Positions 26,663-36,232 of a DNA stretch of 64,000 nt are shown here, piece by piece. The stretch comes from Promethearchaeia archaeon. Its GTDB lineage: Archaea; Asgardarchaeota; Lokiarchaeia; Sigyniarchaeales; SOKP01. Made by a program: the position numbers and the translations under genes. The notes below the pieces were generated by a model. That model searched no databases. It was not told the origin of the DNA and saw only the letters and a program-made list of their open reading frames with translations. Position 1 is the stretch's first letter, and each line of letters begins with the position of its first letter. The stretch lies in contig JAHQWG010000016.1 in the NCBI GenBank assembly GCA_029856045.1, forward strand, positions 251,921 to 315,920, read 5' to 3'.

Positions 26663-27877
26663 ATGCCCGCTATTAAAGAAAAAAATAAAAAAGAGGATCT
26701 CAAAGAAGGAGAGTATTTAGTCACTTATACACGACACCTTGAAAAACGACTAAGAAGTCTAGAGACTGAAAAACAATTATTAGACGCAGAACGACTAAGA
26801 TTAGAACAAGAACTTCATAGTTTAAGAAATGAAATAGATAGACTTAGAGAACCGCCTTTAGTTACCGCTACTGTTATTGATGTGCTTGATGAAAAAAAGG
26901 GAAGAGCGGTAGTAAAAAGCTCAACAGGTCCAAGTTTTGTAGTTAATTCAAGTCGAAAAGTTAAAGGCCAAAAAATAGAATCGGGTATGAGGGTCGCACT
27001 GAATCAACGTACGTTTGCAATTATGGAGATTTTACCTGCAAAGTTAGATCCATTTGTTAAAGGTATGGAAGTGATTGATTCCATTCCAGATATTTCATAT
27101 GAAGATGTTGGAGGTTTAGAGGAACAAATACAAGAAATTCGAGAAACCGTCGAATTACCATTAAAGAAACCAGAATTATTTGAAAGAATTGGAATTGAAC
27201 CTCCTAAGGGAGTATTATTATTTGGAGCTCCTGGTACTGGTAAAACATTGGTAGCAAAGGCTGTAGCGCATGAAACCCAAGCTAGATTTATCAGAATTAT
27301 TGGTTCTGAGTTAGTTCAAAAGTTTATTGGAGAAGGTGCACGTTTAGTTAGAGAGATATTTCAACTGGCTAAAGAAAAAGCACCATCAATTATCTTTATT
27401 GATGAATTAGATGCGATTGGATCAAAACGATTACAAATTGCCACTTCGGGAGATAGAGAGGTTCAACGAACATTAATGCAACTTCTCAGTGAGATGGATG
27501 GATTTGACCAAAGAGGGGATGTTAAAATTATTGGTGCTACTAATAGACCTGATATATTAGACCCTGCTCTATTAAGACCTGGTAGATTTGATCGATTAAT
27601 AGATTTTCCAATTCCTGGATGGCAAGGAAGAGAGTGTATTTTTAAGATTCATATGAGAGGGATGAATATTGACAAATCTAACTTTAATTTAAATCGTCTA
27701 GTAGATATGACAAAAGGAGCTACAGGAGCAGATATAAAGGCAATATGTTCTGAAGCGGGTATGTTTGCTATTAGGAGAGAAGCAGATAATATATCCTTTA
27801 AGGACTTTTTAGAAGCTACTAATAAAGTTTTAGGAAAAATGAAAGAAAAAAGTATGGAATCTAAGCTTTACTCTTAA
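26663..27877 (+). CDS. pan: Proteasome-activating nucleotidase (PAN)
   Basis: 404 aa hexameric AAA+ unfoldase that feeds the 20S proteasome. N-terminal coiled coil (about 22-68), OB domain (about 70-125), then AAA+: [13 protein letters not shown] (Walker A, about 190-202), [11 protein letters not shown] (Walker B), [21 protein letters not shown] (sensor 1 and arginine fingers; quoted in part) and [13 protein letters not shown] (sensor 2). It ends in LYS, a valid HbYX tail for docking into the 20S alpha ring. Proteasome subunits are not in the window. Confidence 0.97.
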   Translation: MPAIKEKNKKEDLKEGEYLVTYTRHLEKRLRSLETEKQLLDAERLRLEQELHSLRNEIDRLREPPLVTATVIDVLDEKKGRAVVKSSTGPSFVVNSSRKVKGQKIESGMRVALNQRTFAIMEILPAKLDPFVKGMEVIDSIPDISYEDVGGLEEQIQEIRETVELPLKKPELFERIGIEPPKGVLLFGAPGTGKTLVAKAVAHETQARFIRIIGSELVQKFIGEGARLVREIFQLAKEKAPSIIFIDELDAIGSKRLQIATSGDREVQRTLMQLLSEMDGFDQRGDVKIIGATNRPDILDPALLRPGRFDRLIDFPIPGWQGRECIFKIHMRGMNIDKSNFNLNRLVDMTKGATGADIKAICSEAGMFAIRREADNISFKDFLEATNKVLGKMKEKSMESKLYS

Positions 27878-28102
27878 TTTCAAAATTATTTCTTTTTTGT
27901 GATAAATTTTATTTTGTTATTCATTTCTATTTTATAAAGTCAAAAAAGAGAGAGAAGGAAAAAAAGAAAGAATAAGAAATATTATTGATAAAATGGAAAT
28001 ATTATAATATCTATTAAAAAACCTTTTTTTAAAAAAAAAGTAATGATATTAACCTATAAGATAATTCAATAAAAATATACCAGAAAATATAGTAGTTAAA
28101 TA

Positions 28103-28579
28103 TTGCAGAACGAAGAAATTGCGTTCCGAAAAGTTAGATCGTTATCAGATTTTATTTTCGGTAAAGAAATTACAAATCTTTTTTTTAATGATGAAAGTAA
28201 TTGTAAAATGGAAAGATCCAAGAAAACAAAAAAAATTAAATTTATTTATCATAACAATAATCTTTTATTTATTTTAAGACCAACTTCCGGGTATTTTGCT
28301 CTAACTTTATATTCCGCTCAAAAAATAATTGATCATATACCTCCTCCTAAATTGAGAGTGATTGTACAAAATGATGTTTCGGAATTTATAAAAAAGGGGA
28401 GGAATGTTTTTTGTAAACATATAATAGAGATTGATACTAACTTAAGACCAAATGATGAGGTTATTGCTGTTAATGAAAATGATAAATTATTAGGAATTGG
28501 AAAATTGAAGCTACCAGTTGATTATCTCTTATCATTTGATAAAGGCGTTGGAATAAAAATTAGAAAAGGAAATAAATAA
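28103..28579 (+). CDS. PUA-domain RNA-binding protein
   Basis: 158 aa, TTG start. The N-terminal pre-PUA part has KVRSLSDFIFGKEI. The C-terminal PUA domain has RVIVQNDVSEFIKKGRNVFC, LRPNDEVIAVNENDKLLGIG and GVGIKIRKG. It matches the archaeal stand-alone PUA family related to the C-terminal part of tRNA-guanine transglycosylases (TIGR00451 type). RNA, probably tRNA, is the likely ligand. It is followed at 59 bases by nac, a pairing also seen in other archaea, and probably shares its mRNA. Confidence 0.88.
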   Translation: MQNEEIAFRKVRSLSDFIFGKEITNLFFNDESNCKMERSKKTKKIKFIYHNNNLLFILRPTSGYFALTLYSAQKIIDHIPPPKLRVIVQNDVSEFIKKGRNVFCKHIIEIDTNLRPNDEVIAVNENDKLLGIGKLKLPVDYLLSFDKGVGIKIRKGNK

Positions 28580-28638
28580 AATAATATCTCACATTAAATG
28601 TAGTAATTAATATCAGAAAGAATTTTTGGTGATTTTTT

Positions 28639-29127
28639 TTGGTTAAAGTTCCAAAAGATCTTCAGAAAAAAAAGAAAGATGTTCCTAAAAGACCACAACC
28701 TAAAATTGCAAGAAAAGGAGAGCAATCTTTAGGGTCAAGGGCCATGAGAAGAAAAATGGAGCAACAAGGAATCTCTATGGACCCAATAGATGTGAATAGA
28801 GTAATTTTTGAGTTAGCAGATAAAACTATGGTGATAGAGCAACCAGAAGTCTTCTTAATGAAACAGATGGGGCAAGAAATATATCAAGTTATGGGAACGG
28901 CAGAAGAAAAAACAATTGGTATTTCAAGCGTAGAATCAGTTCAAATTGCAGATTCAACTGAAAAGGAAGAAATTACTGATGAAGAATTAAAGCCAGAAAT
29001 TACAGAAAATGACATACAACTTGTCGCCGCACAAGCAAATGTTTCATTAAAAGAAGCTGAAGCAGCATTAAAAGATTCTAATGGTAATATCGCTCAAGCA
29101 ATTATTTTTTTGAAAAATAGACCTTAA
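28639..29127 (+). CDS. nac: Nascent polypeptide-associated complex protein (NAC)
   Basis: 162 aa, TTG start. Ribosome-associated chaperone acting at the tunnel exit. A basic N-terminus (KVPKDLQKKKKDVPKRPQ) is suited to ribosome binding. The NAC domain is at about 45-95 (VNRVIFELADKTMVIEQPEV ... YQVMGTAEEK). The C-terminal UBA domain is at about 122-160 (VAAQANVSLKEAEAALKDS, GNIAQAIIFLKN). An unusually long basic N-terminal lead of about 25 residues precedes the conserved SRAMRRKMEQQG. Confidence 0.96.
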   Translation: MVKVPKDLQKKKKDVPKRPQPKIARKGEQSLGSRAMRRKMEQQGISMDPIDVNRVIFELADKTMVIEQPEVFLMKQMGQEIYQVMGTAEEKTIGISSVESVQIADSTEKEEITDEELKPEITENDIQLVAAQANVSLKEAEAALKDSNGNIAQAIIFLKNRP

Positions 29128-29198
29128 TTAATTACCAAAAATTAAAGTAAGATAATATATTTTTTATGATATAAATTTTCAATAAAACCTATTAATCG

Positions 29199-29579
29199 TT
29201 GAAAATGTCTAAAAAAGAAAAAAAGAAACCATCTGCGCTACCTGAGCTACCCGATTTAGATAAAAAATTTTTAGATATAATTCAATTTACAGGTTGGATC
29301 TCGCTCCTAATTGGTGGATCTCTGCTTATTTTAAATCTATATCTCGCTTTTATTGATGAAAACCATATAATAACAATAGGGGCCATTGAAATAGGGATTT
29401 CTAGAACTTCAGTTGTTATAATGATCTTTAGCATTACAACAACGGTTTTTTGTTTTGGCATAGTTGATCTATTAAGAAGTGATCTCTCAAAAAAGAGACA
29501 ATATTTTATGTCTTGGTTAATTGGAGAATTCCTATTAGCTATGTTTGGAGTCTTCTCTTTAGCAGTATATCAATGGTAA
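29199..29579 (+). CDS. Membrane protein, three helices, unknown
   Basis: 126 aa. A Lys- and Pro-rich cytosolic start (KKEKKKPSALPELPDLDKK) is followed by three hydrophobic segments at about 28-52, 68-92 and 103-122. TTG 29199 is the listed start; ATG 29205 (two codons on) is as likely. 71 bases after nac on the same strand, so possibly co-transcribed. No family recognised. Confidence 0.7.
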   Translation: MKMSKKEKKKPSALPELPDLDKKFLDIIQFTGWISLLIGGSLLILNLYLAFIDENHIITIGAIEIGISRTSVVIMIFSITTTVFCFGIVDLLRSDLSKKRQYFMSWLIGEFLLAMFGVFSLAVYQW

Positions 29580-29607
29580 CTCTGAGTTCTTAATCTAAAT
29601 TTCTATT

Positions 29608-29964
29608 TTAGACATATTCTTCCCTATAAGGGGAAAATGCTTCAATTACTTCAGCTTCTTCTAATATAAATGCCCCATGTTTTTGATTAGAATTAAAAAT
29701 GTAGGAATCTCCCTTTTTTGTTATAAATTGCTCCATTTTTCCCCCTTCTTCTATTTCAAACCTTATCTTTCCTCTTAAAACAAAACCTGTTTGACTCGAT
29801 ATATGAGTATGAATTGGAATTGTAAAATTTTTCTCTAATAAAAATTGGCAAAGCATTATGTTTTCATTGAAAACTAAAGTCTTTCTATATATACCATCTA
29901 ACATTTTAACAAATTTTGTCTCTTCTAACCCGATTTTAAACTTCTCACTCAAAATATAAAGCAC
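29608..29964 (-). CDS. Cupin-domain protein
   Basis: 118 aa single cupin barrel. Motif 1 is IPIHTHISSQTGFVLRGKI, with the two metal-binding His residues; the usual Glu is replaced by a Gln/Thr region. Motif 2 is GDSYIFNSNQKHGA with the third His. GTG start. Function cannot be inferred beyond small-molecule or metal binding. It converges on the membrane-protein gene at 29579. Confidence 0.85.
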   Translation of the reverse strand: MLYILSEKFKIGLEETKFVKMLDGIYRKTLVFNENIMLCQFLLEKNFTIPIHTHISSQTGFVLRGKIRFEIEEGGKMEQFITKKGDSYIFNSNQKHGAFILEEAEVIEAFSPYREEYV

Positions 29965-30468
29965 CTAAACAATACATATTTTTTTACAATCAAATTAGAA
30001 AATTTATTTCTTTAAATATGACAGTTTTATTTTTACTATTATTATAATTTTCTGAATTTCAAAATCAATTCTCAAAAAGAATTTAAAAATTAGAAAGTCA
30101 GCAAACTCTCTCAAAATAAACGACATAAAAAATAATATAATAAAAATTTAAAATATTTAGAAATCTCTCAATTTAATATATCAAATCATAATATAATCAA
30201 TCAATAAATATCTAAGCGCACATTAATAAATTTTCTTATGGTGGTAATAATTTTTTTAAAAAATAAAAAAAACATTAATTTTTTATATCTAAAAAATAAA
30301 TTATTAATTCAATTGTATCAAATTATTCTAACAGAGGGAAACGGAGAGGTGCCGACAAAATACGACAAAAAGAATCACTTATTTCGAACTAAACTCTTTT
30401 CTTTTAGGAAAAAAATATCCAACCCTTAAAAACAAGTATTAAAAATAATTTTAAAAAAATGAATAATT
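29965..30468. other. Intergenic leader region of nrdD
   Basis: About 500 bases. Mostly very AT-rich, but 30331-30354 (ACAGAGGGAAACGGAGAGGT and following bases) is clearly GC-richer. It is followed by a tandem element CCGACAAAATACGACAAAA (30352-30370). CGACATAAAA occurs at 30121. A 63-codon ORF (30238-30429) overlaps this but has low-complexity composition. A small RNA or a regulatory leader is possible; no known riboswitch was recognised. Confidence 0.5.
30352..30370 (+). promoter_or_regulatory. Tandem CGACAAAA element upstream of nrdD
   Basis: Two direct copies of CGACAAAA at 10-base spacing (30353-30360 and 30363-30370), one helical turn apart, about 100 bases before the nrdD start. The same octamer occurs upstream of orc1/cdc6 and of the gene at 451. 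Operator function is inferred. Confidence 0.4.
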
Positions 30469-32631
30469 ATGGTCATTACAATACAAGATAAAGATTTAAA
30501 AGATTCGAAAGAAAAAAATGCTAAAAAAAATCAACATCGCATTTGGTATATTAAAAATCTTCTTCCAAAAGTCTATCAGTCTAAAGGAGATGTAGTTAAT
30601 TTTGATCCCATTAAGATTGAAGAAAGTATTATCAAAGAAACTAGCATGGATATAGAAGAAGCGAAAAAAGTAACTGAAAAAGTAGTTAGAAGAATCATTT
30701 CATCAACTATAAAGTTTCTCTCAGGGCCACATATTAGAGAATTAGTATGTTCCGTTTTGTCTGAACAAGGTTTTGAAAATGAAAGAAAACTTTATACAAG
30801 AATCGGTATGCCTCTTATGGATTATGAGCGACTCTTATATAAAGGAACTAAAGAAAATGCAAATCAATTTTCTAATCCAGAATCAATTCATAATTGGAGT
30901 GCTGATAGTTTAGCCGAAGAATACGCACTCTTAAGATTACTTACTACAGAACAATCCCATGCACATTTATCTGGAGATATCCACGTTCATATGCTGAGAT
31001 ATTTCGATTTGCGTCCTTTCTGCCAAGAATGGGACCTAAGATTAATTTTAAAGTATGGACTTCCCCCAACAAAAACGTGGAGCCACTCAGCTTGCTCAGG
31101 ACCCGCGAAATCTGCTATGGTTGCAATGTTACATGCAGCAAAATGGTTGGGAATAGTACAGGGTGAGTTTAGTGGTGGTCAGGGTTATGATAATTTCACT
31201 ACAATGATTGCACCATATATTTCAGGTTTAAATGAGAAAGATATAAAACAGGCGGCCCAATGTTTTGTTTTTGAAACAAATCAAATTTTTGCTGCACGAG
31301 GAGGTCAAGTTCCATTTACCTCTATATCATGCACACCCACTGTGCCTAAAATATTAGAAGAAATAAACGCAATTGGTATAGGTGGAAAGGTTGTTGGTAA
31401 ATATGGTGACTTCAAAGATGAAACCCTAAAATTATTCAATGCTTTAACTGAGATCTATTACGAAGGGGATGGCTTTGGAAAACTATTTGCATTTCCAAAA
31501 CATGAAATAAAATTGAAAAAAGAATGGATGATAAAATATGAAGATGCCTATTTAAAACTAATGGAAGAAACTGCTAAATTTGGAACGCCATACTTTCTAA
31601 ATACTTGCGCTGATTGGCTTCCCGATGAAATACACAGCCAATGTTGTAGAATAATATTAACTCCCGATGGTATGAGAAAAACATGTGATGATCCTGATGC
31701 TTTTGATTGGACAAAATCATACATGAATATGGGCTCGCTTCAAAGTATTTCTGTTAATTTACCCAGGGTGGCTTATCAGTCAAATGGTGATGATGATAAA
31801 TTATTCGAAATATTGGGTGATCGTCTTAACATGATGAAAGACATAAATCTTATTAAGCTTAATATTCTTGAACAAAGGTTAAAGGATCGGCAATTACCAC
31901 TTTGTGCAAGTGTAGTTGATGGAAACCAATTACTTGATATGAGAAAACAAAGCCTCTCAATTGGTTTTGTGGGATTAAATGAAATGGTTCAATATCATAC
32001 CGGACAAGAATTACATGAATCAGATACAGCTTTTAATTTTGGAAAACGAGTTCTTCAATTTCTGTCAGACAGAACGGAAGAATTTAAATACCATCCCCAT
32101 AACACTCAAAAAATTAAATTTAGCTTATGGGAACAACCAGCTGAGCATTGTTCAACTAGATTTGCTCTTTTAGACCTAAAACATTATAAAAACAAAGTCA
32201 TATATTGTGGAACTAAAAATTCTCCATATTATACAAATAGTAGTCATCTAAATTATGATGCTGACATTCCTCTTTTCGAAAGAATCCTAAAACAAGCTGA
32301 ATTTCACCCCATTATTAAAGGTGGAGTAATTACTCATTTATGGATGGGCGAGCAAAAACCTGATCCAGAGGATATTTGGCAAATGACGAAAAAAATCGCC
32401 TTTAACACCAATACAGCTTATTTTGCTTATACTTTTGATTTTTCTTATTGTACAAAATGCGGACTTTTTATTCAAGGAGTTCATGATGAATGCAGTAATC
32501 CAAGATGTGATGGTAAGGGGAAAGATATTGAAGTTTATTCAAGGGTTACCGGGTATTATTCTCGTGTGGACCGTTGGAATAAAGGTAAGGCACAAGAATT
32601 CAAAGATAGAAAACGATATGGTCTTGTTTAA
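30469..32631 (+). CDS. nrdD: Anaerobic ribonucleoside-triphosphate reductase
   Basis: 720 aa class III ribonucleotide reductase, which makes dNTPs under anoxia using a glycyl radical. The N-terminal ATP-cone (about 33-120; KVYQSKGDVVNFDPIKIEES) gives allosteric control by dATP/ATP. The catalytic barrel includes SGGQGYDNFTT and NMGSLQSISVNLPR. The C-terminal zinc site is CTKCGLFIQGVHDECSNPRC (about 664-683). The radical loop is RVTGYYSRVDRW with Gly695. NrdG, the activating enzyme, is not adjacent. A T8 run just after the stop (32632-32639) should end the transcript. Confidence 0.96.
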   Translation: MVITIQDKDLKDSKEKNAKKNQHRIWYIKNLLPKVYQSKGDVVNFDPIKIEESIIKETSMDIEEAKKVTEKVVRRIISSTIKFLSGPHIRELVCSVLSEQGFENERKLYTRIGMPLMDYERLLYKGTKENANQFSNPESIHNWSADSLAEEYALLRLLTTEQSHAHLSGDIHVHMLRYFDLRPFCQEWDLRLILKYGLPPTKTWSHSACSGPAKSAMVAMLHAAKWLGIVQGEFSGGQGYDNFTTMIAPYISGLNEKDIKQAAQCFVFETNQIFAARGGQVPFTSISCTPTVPKILEEINAIGIGGKVVGKYGDFKDETLKLFNALTEIYYEGDGFGKLFAFPKHEIKLKKEWMIKYEDAYLKLMEETAKFGTPYFLNTCADWLPDEIHSQCCRIILTPDGMRKTCDDPDAFDWTKSYMNMGSLQSISVNLPRVAYQSNGDDDKLFEILGDRLNMMKDINLIKLNILEQRLKDRQLPLCASVVDGNQLLDMRKQSLSIGFVGLNEMVQYHTGQELHESDTAFNFGKRVLQFLSDRTEEFKYHPHNTQKIKFSLWEQPAEHCSTRFALLDLKHYKNKVIYCGTKNSPYYTNSSHLNYDADIPLFERILKQAEFHPIIKGGVITHLWMGEQKPDPEDIWQMTKKIAFNTNTAYFAYTFDFSYCTKCGLFIQGVHDECSNPRCDGKGKDIEVYSRVTGYYSRVDRWNKGKAQEFKDRKRYGLV

Positions 32632-32648
32632 TTTTTTTTATCTTTTTT
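32632..32648 (+). terminator. Poly-T terminator after nrdD
   Basis: Two T tracts, T8 then T6, separated by ATC, starting next to the nrdD stop codon; typical archaeal intrinsic termination signal. Confidence 0.45.
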
Positions 32649-32726
32649 CTCCAATTCTATTTATATTCTTAATAAAAAATTATAATCATACCTAATTTTT
32701 TTAAAATTCCAATAACTTAATTATAT

Positions 32727-33062
32727 ATGAGCTCATTTTTCAAAGATTTGACCATTTCAAACCTTCAAAAAGAAATTGATAATTGGATTATCAATGAAGG
32801 TGGCGGATATTGGCCACCGTTTTCAATGTTAGCTGCTATTCTTGAAGAGTTGGGTGAGGTTTCGCGTGAAATTAATATTATAGAAAAAATTAAACCCCCC
32901 AAACCTGATCAGGTTAAGGGAGATCTGGGCATGGAATTAGCAGATCTAGTTATTGCAATAATATGTACTGCTAATTATTATAAAATTGATTTGGCTGAAA
33001 AATTAATCGAAAAAATAAAGCAAATAAAAATTAGAGACAAAAATAGATTTATTAAAATATAA
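32727..33062 (+). CDS. MazG-like nucleotide pyrophosphohydrolase
   Basis: 111 aa all-alpha NTP pyrophosphatase. The metal-binding pattern is complete: EELGEVSRE (EExxE-type helix, about 40-48) and MELADLVIAI (ExxD helix, about 74-83). It probably hydrolyses non-canonical or excess (d)NTPs to NMPs. It follows nrdD by 95 bases on the same strand, which fits a nucleotide-pool role, although a terminator lies between them. It converges on the aminotransferase gene. Confidence 0.9.
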   Translation: MSSFFKDLTISNLQKEIDNWIINEGGGYWPPFSMLAAILEELGEVSREINIIEKIKPPKPDQVKGDLGMELADLVIAIICTANYYKIDLAEKLIEKIKQIKIRDKNRFIKI

Positions 33063-33079
33063 GAAAATAATTGATTAAT

Positions 33080-34480
33080 TTATTCAATCATTTTACAGAT
33101 ATTTTCAATTTTCGCTACGGTCTCATCAACTATTTCATTTGTATGTTGTATACAAGTATAAAATCTACTCCCCGCAACTGAAATTATATTTTCGCAAACT
33201 AATGCCGCACCTAAATGCTCCATAAATTCCTTACGTTCCCTTATTTGACCAAAATGCTTAGGGTTATCCATATCTAAATTCATTACAGCGGATGTATGCA
33301 TATGAACCGTGGCATTGAAATTATAGGAAATCCATGGTAAATTATATTTTTTAAATATTTCATTTAATCCATTTGCCAACCAAGTTCCTATTTTTCCTGC
33401 CTTCTCAGTAGCATTAGTTTCCTCAACAAATTTTATTGCCCAGTATGCTGCTGCACAAGTTAATGGGTTTGCAGCAAGAGTTCCACCACAATATGCCCTT
33501 TTTCTACCACCGCCCACTCCTGCAGCGATATATTGCATAACATCTGCTCGACCACCAATTGCGGCAGCAGATGGGTATCCATGCCCCACAATTTTACCAA
33601 ATATAGAGATATCGGGATTAATCCCATAATATGCCTGACCACCGCCCATATGTAATCTAAAAGCACAAACAACTTCATCAAATATCAATAAAGCTCCATT
33701 TTCATGACACAGTTCTTCCACTTCTTTATTAAATCCAGGTCTTACGGGATTTGCTCCACTCTCTGGACCCATAGGTTCGAGTAATACTGCCGCTATTTTC
33801 TTCTTCTCTTTAAATAATTGTTTTAATGCTTCAATATCATTTGGCTTGACAGACTCTATAAATTTAAACACCGGTTTTGGAATTCCATGTGATTCTAAAG
33901 TTTTTGTACCAGGAATATGCAAATCATAAACTAATTGATCACTCCATCCATGATAACCTCCACCTATTTTAATAACCCATTTCCTGCCAGTAAAAATCCG
34001 AGCTACTCTTATTGCTAACATGTCAGCCTCAGTACCTGATTGTAACCATCTAATATTTTCGCAAGAAGGAAAGTGCTTTTGTAAAGCTTCTGCAGCTAAA
34101 ATCTCATATTCATTAGTGATTCCATGACAAGATCCTATTTCTTTAATAACTTCGATAATCTTTTCTGTATGAGGTGGATAATTATGTCCTAAAATGGTTG
34201 GACCCCCATTCATAAGGAAATCTACTAATTTAACATCATCAACAGTCCACATATAACATCCATCAACTCTCTTGGATGCTAATGGAAATGGAAAATTAAA
34301 TGCAAGATTATGCTCCACACCACCCGGAATGATTTTTCGGGCTCTATCATATAACTCCTTTGATTTTTTATGTGTTTCTGTATACTTTTTAACTATTTCT
34401 TTTAATTTATCTGGCTTAAATTTCCTTAAAGGATTATTAACTAAACCTTTTATTCCTTCCATTATTTCATTATAATTCAT
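33080..34480 (-). CDS. Class III aminotransferase, GSAM-like
   Basis: 466 aa PLP enzyme of fold type I. Family features: ARKIIPGGVEHNLAF at the N-terminus, NGGPTILGHNYPP, SGTEADMLAIRVAR (phosphate-binding), GGYHGWSD, LLEPMGPESG, LIFDEVVCAFRL, and FGKIVGHGYPSAAAIGG, where Lys forms the aldimine. It is most like glutamate-1-semialdehyde 2,1-aminomutase. However, no haem or tetrapyrrole genes are nearby, and the neighbours are an FGGY kinase and MfnA. Another omega-aminotransferase-like substrate is therefore possible. Confidence 0.9.
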   Translation of the reverse strand: MNYNEIMEGIKGLVNNPLRKFKPDKLKEIVKKYTETHKKSKELYDRARKIIPGGVEHNLAFNFPFPLASKRVDGCYMWTVDDVKLVDFLMNGGPTILGHNYPPHTEKIIEVIKEIGSCHGITNEYEILAAEALQKHFPSCENIRWLQSGTEADMLAIRVARIFTGRKWVIKIGGGYHGWSDQLVYDLHIPGTKTLESHGIPKPVFKFIESVKPNDIEALKQLFKEKKKIAAVLLEPMGPESGANPVRPGFNKEVEELCHENGALLIFDEVVCAFRLHMGGGQAYYGINPDISIFGKIVGHGYPSAAAIGGRADVMQYIAAGVGGGRKRAYCGGTLAANPLTCAAAYWAIKFVEETNATEKAGKIGTWLANGLNEIFKKYNLPWISYNFNATVHMHTSAVMNLDMDNPKHFGQIRERKEFMEHLGAALVCENIISVAGSRFYTCIQHTNEIVDETVAKIENICKMIE

Positions 34481-34615
34481 ATTTCATTAATCACTTTCAC
34501 TAATTTTGAAAAGCCTTTGACAATGTGCTTTTTATTTAATAATATTTAAAAAATTAAGACAAAATATTAATTTAAGCAAAAAACATTTTTAATAAGAACT
34601 TAAAATGTGCTAAGA

Positions 34616-36196
34616 ATGAATGAAGAAAAATATATCCTTGCTCATGATCATGGGACTTCTGGAAGTAAAGCTGCAATAGTATCAACCCATGGAGAAGTTC
34701 TTGGTTTTGAATTCGAAGAAGTTCCATTATTTTTACCCAGTGCGGGAGCAGCCGAGCAGAACCCAGATGATTGGTGGAATGCAATGAAAAAATCTATTAC
34801 AAGGGTGTTGGATAAAAACTTGGTACCAATTGATGATATAGTTGGATTTTGTAATACTAGCCAATGGAGCGGAACTGTTCCAGTTGATAAAGATGGAAAT
34901 CACTTAATGAACGCAATTATATGGATGGATACAAGAGGGGCGCCTTATGTAGAAAAATTCTATAAAGGAATTTTAAAAGTGGGCGGATTAAATATAATAA
35001 AAGCATTAAAATGGGTTAAAATAACTGGAGGTGCGCTAAGTACAACTGGGAAGGATTCCATTGCTCATATTTTATTTTTAAAAAATGAGCACCCTGATAT
35101 TTATAATAAAACCTTTAAATTCCTAGAACCTCAAGATTACATTAATTTAAAACTTACAGGTAAATTCGCCGCTTCTACTTGTTCTATCCAAGTTCATTGG
35201 ATTACAGATATAAGGGATATTAATAATGTTGTTTATCATGATGGACTCATAAAAAAATTAAAACTTAATAGAGATCAATATCCAGATCTAAAATTAACAA
35301 CTGATATTTTGGGAACTATTAATAAAGAGGTAGCAGATGAGTTTGGTTTAAATGAGGATGTCAAAGTTATTATGGGTGCCCCAGACATCTCTTCAGCAGC
35401 AGTAGGTTCAGGAGCAGTTAGGGATTATGAAGGACATATCTACCTTGGAACATCATCATGGTGTGTATGTCATGTACCATTTAAAAAGACAGATCTATTT
35501 CATAATATGGCCAGCCTAGTCTCCGCAATTCCAGGAAGATATTTGTTTACAAACGAGCAAGAAATTGCTGGAGGATGCCTTTCATTTATGAGAGATAATA
35601 TATTATATCATCAAGATGAGCTACTTCTTGAAGAGAAAGTTCCGGATGTTTATAAAATATTTGATAGAATTGTAGAGAAGGTGGAACCTGGAAGTAATAA
35701 ACTAATTTTTACTCCATGGTTATATGGAGAGCGATCTCCTATTGATGATCATACAATTAGAGGGGGACTTCATAATCTCTCATTGGAAACGCATAGAGAG
35801 CATATGATAAGAGCAATATTTGAAGGAGTTGCTTATAATTCCAGATGGATATCTCAATATGTCGAGAAAAATATTAAACGCCCCTTAAATCCAATAAATT
35901 TAATTGGAGGTGGCGCAAATAGCAATATATGGTGTCAAATTTATGCTGACGTTCTTAATAGAACAATTAGACAGGTTGAGAATCCAATTGAAGCAAATGC
36001 ACGAGGAGCTGCTTTTATTGGATCAGTTGGACTAGGATACATTACTTTTGATGAAATTCCAAAATATATTAAATATTCAAATATCTATGAACCTAATCCC
36101 GCAAACACAAAGATCTACGATGATCTATTCCAAGAATTTATCACTATTTATAATAATAATAAAAAAATGTACAAGCGTTTAAACAAATTTCATTAA
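34616..36196 (+). CDS. FGGY-family carbohydrate kinase
   Basis: About 526 aa sugar/polyol kinase of the glycerol kinase/xylulokinase family. N-terminal phosphate loop HDHGTSGSKAAIV (about 9-21), DQSS-type region EQNPDDWWNAM, catalytic-area IIWMDTRGAPY, and the C-terminal ATP-binding LIGGGANSNIWCQIYADVL. The sugar cannot be assigned. The longer frame starts at GTG 34607; ATG 34616 gives a better N-terminus (MNEEKYILAHDHG). Divergent from the aminotransferase gene. Confidence 0.92.
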   Translation: MNEEKYILAHDHGTSGSKAAIVSTHGEVLGFEFEEVPLFLPSAGAAEQNPDDWWNAMKKSITRVLDKNLVPIDDIVGFCNTSQWSGTVPVDKDGNHLMNAIIWMDTRGAPYVEKFYKGILKVGGLNIIKALKWVKITGGALSTTGKDSIAHILFLKNEHPDIYNKTFKFLEPQDYINLKLTGKFAASTCSIQVHWITDIRDINNVVYHDGLIKKLKLNRDQYPDLKLTTDILGTINKEVADEFGLNEDVKVIMGAPDISSAAVGSGAVRDYEGHIYLGTSSWCVCHVPFKKTDLFHNMASLVSAIPGRYLFTNEQEIAGGCLSFMRDNILYHQDELLLEEKVPDVYKIFDRIVEKVEPGSNKLIFTPWLYGERSPIDDHTIRGGLHNLSLETHREHMIRAIFEGVAYNSRWISQYVEKNIKRPLNPINLIGGGANSNIWCQIYADVLNRTIRQVENPIEANARGAAFIGSVGLGYITFDEIPKYIKYSNIYEPNPANTKIYDDLFQEFITIYNNNKKMYKRLNKFH

Positions 36197-36232
36197 TTTT
36201 ATTTAAATCTTTATTATTAGAAATTGACATAC

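Noticed and set aside
30331-30362. Cobalamin riboswitch before nrdD
   Set aside because: GGGAA and GGTG are present, but the rest of the B12-box architecture is missing, and NrdD is not B12-dependent.
30238-30429. 63-codon open frame upstream of nrdD
   Set aside because: Low-complexity Lys/Asn/Leu/Ile composition, no ribosome-binding site, and it runs across the conserved-looking CGACAAAA repeat. More likely non-coding leader.
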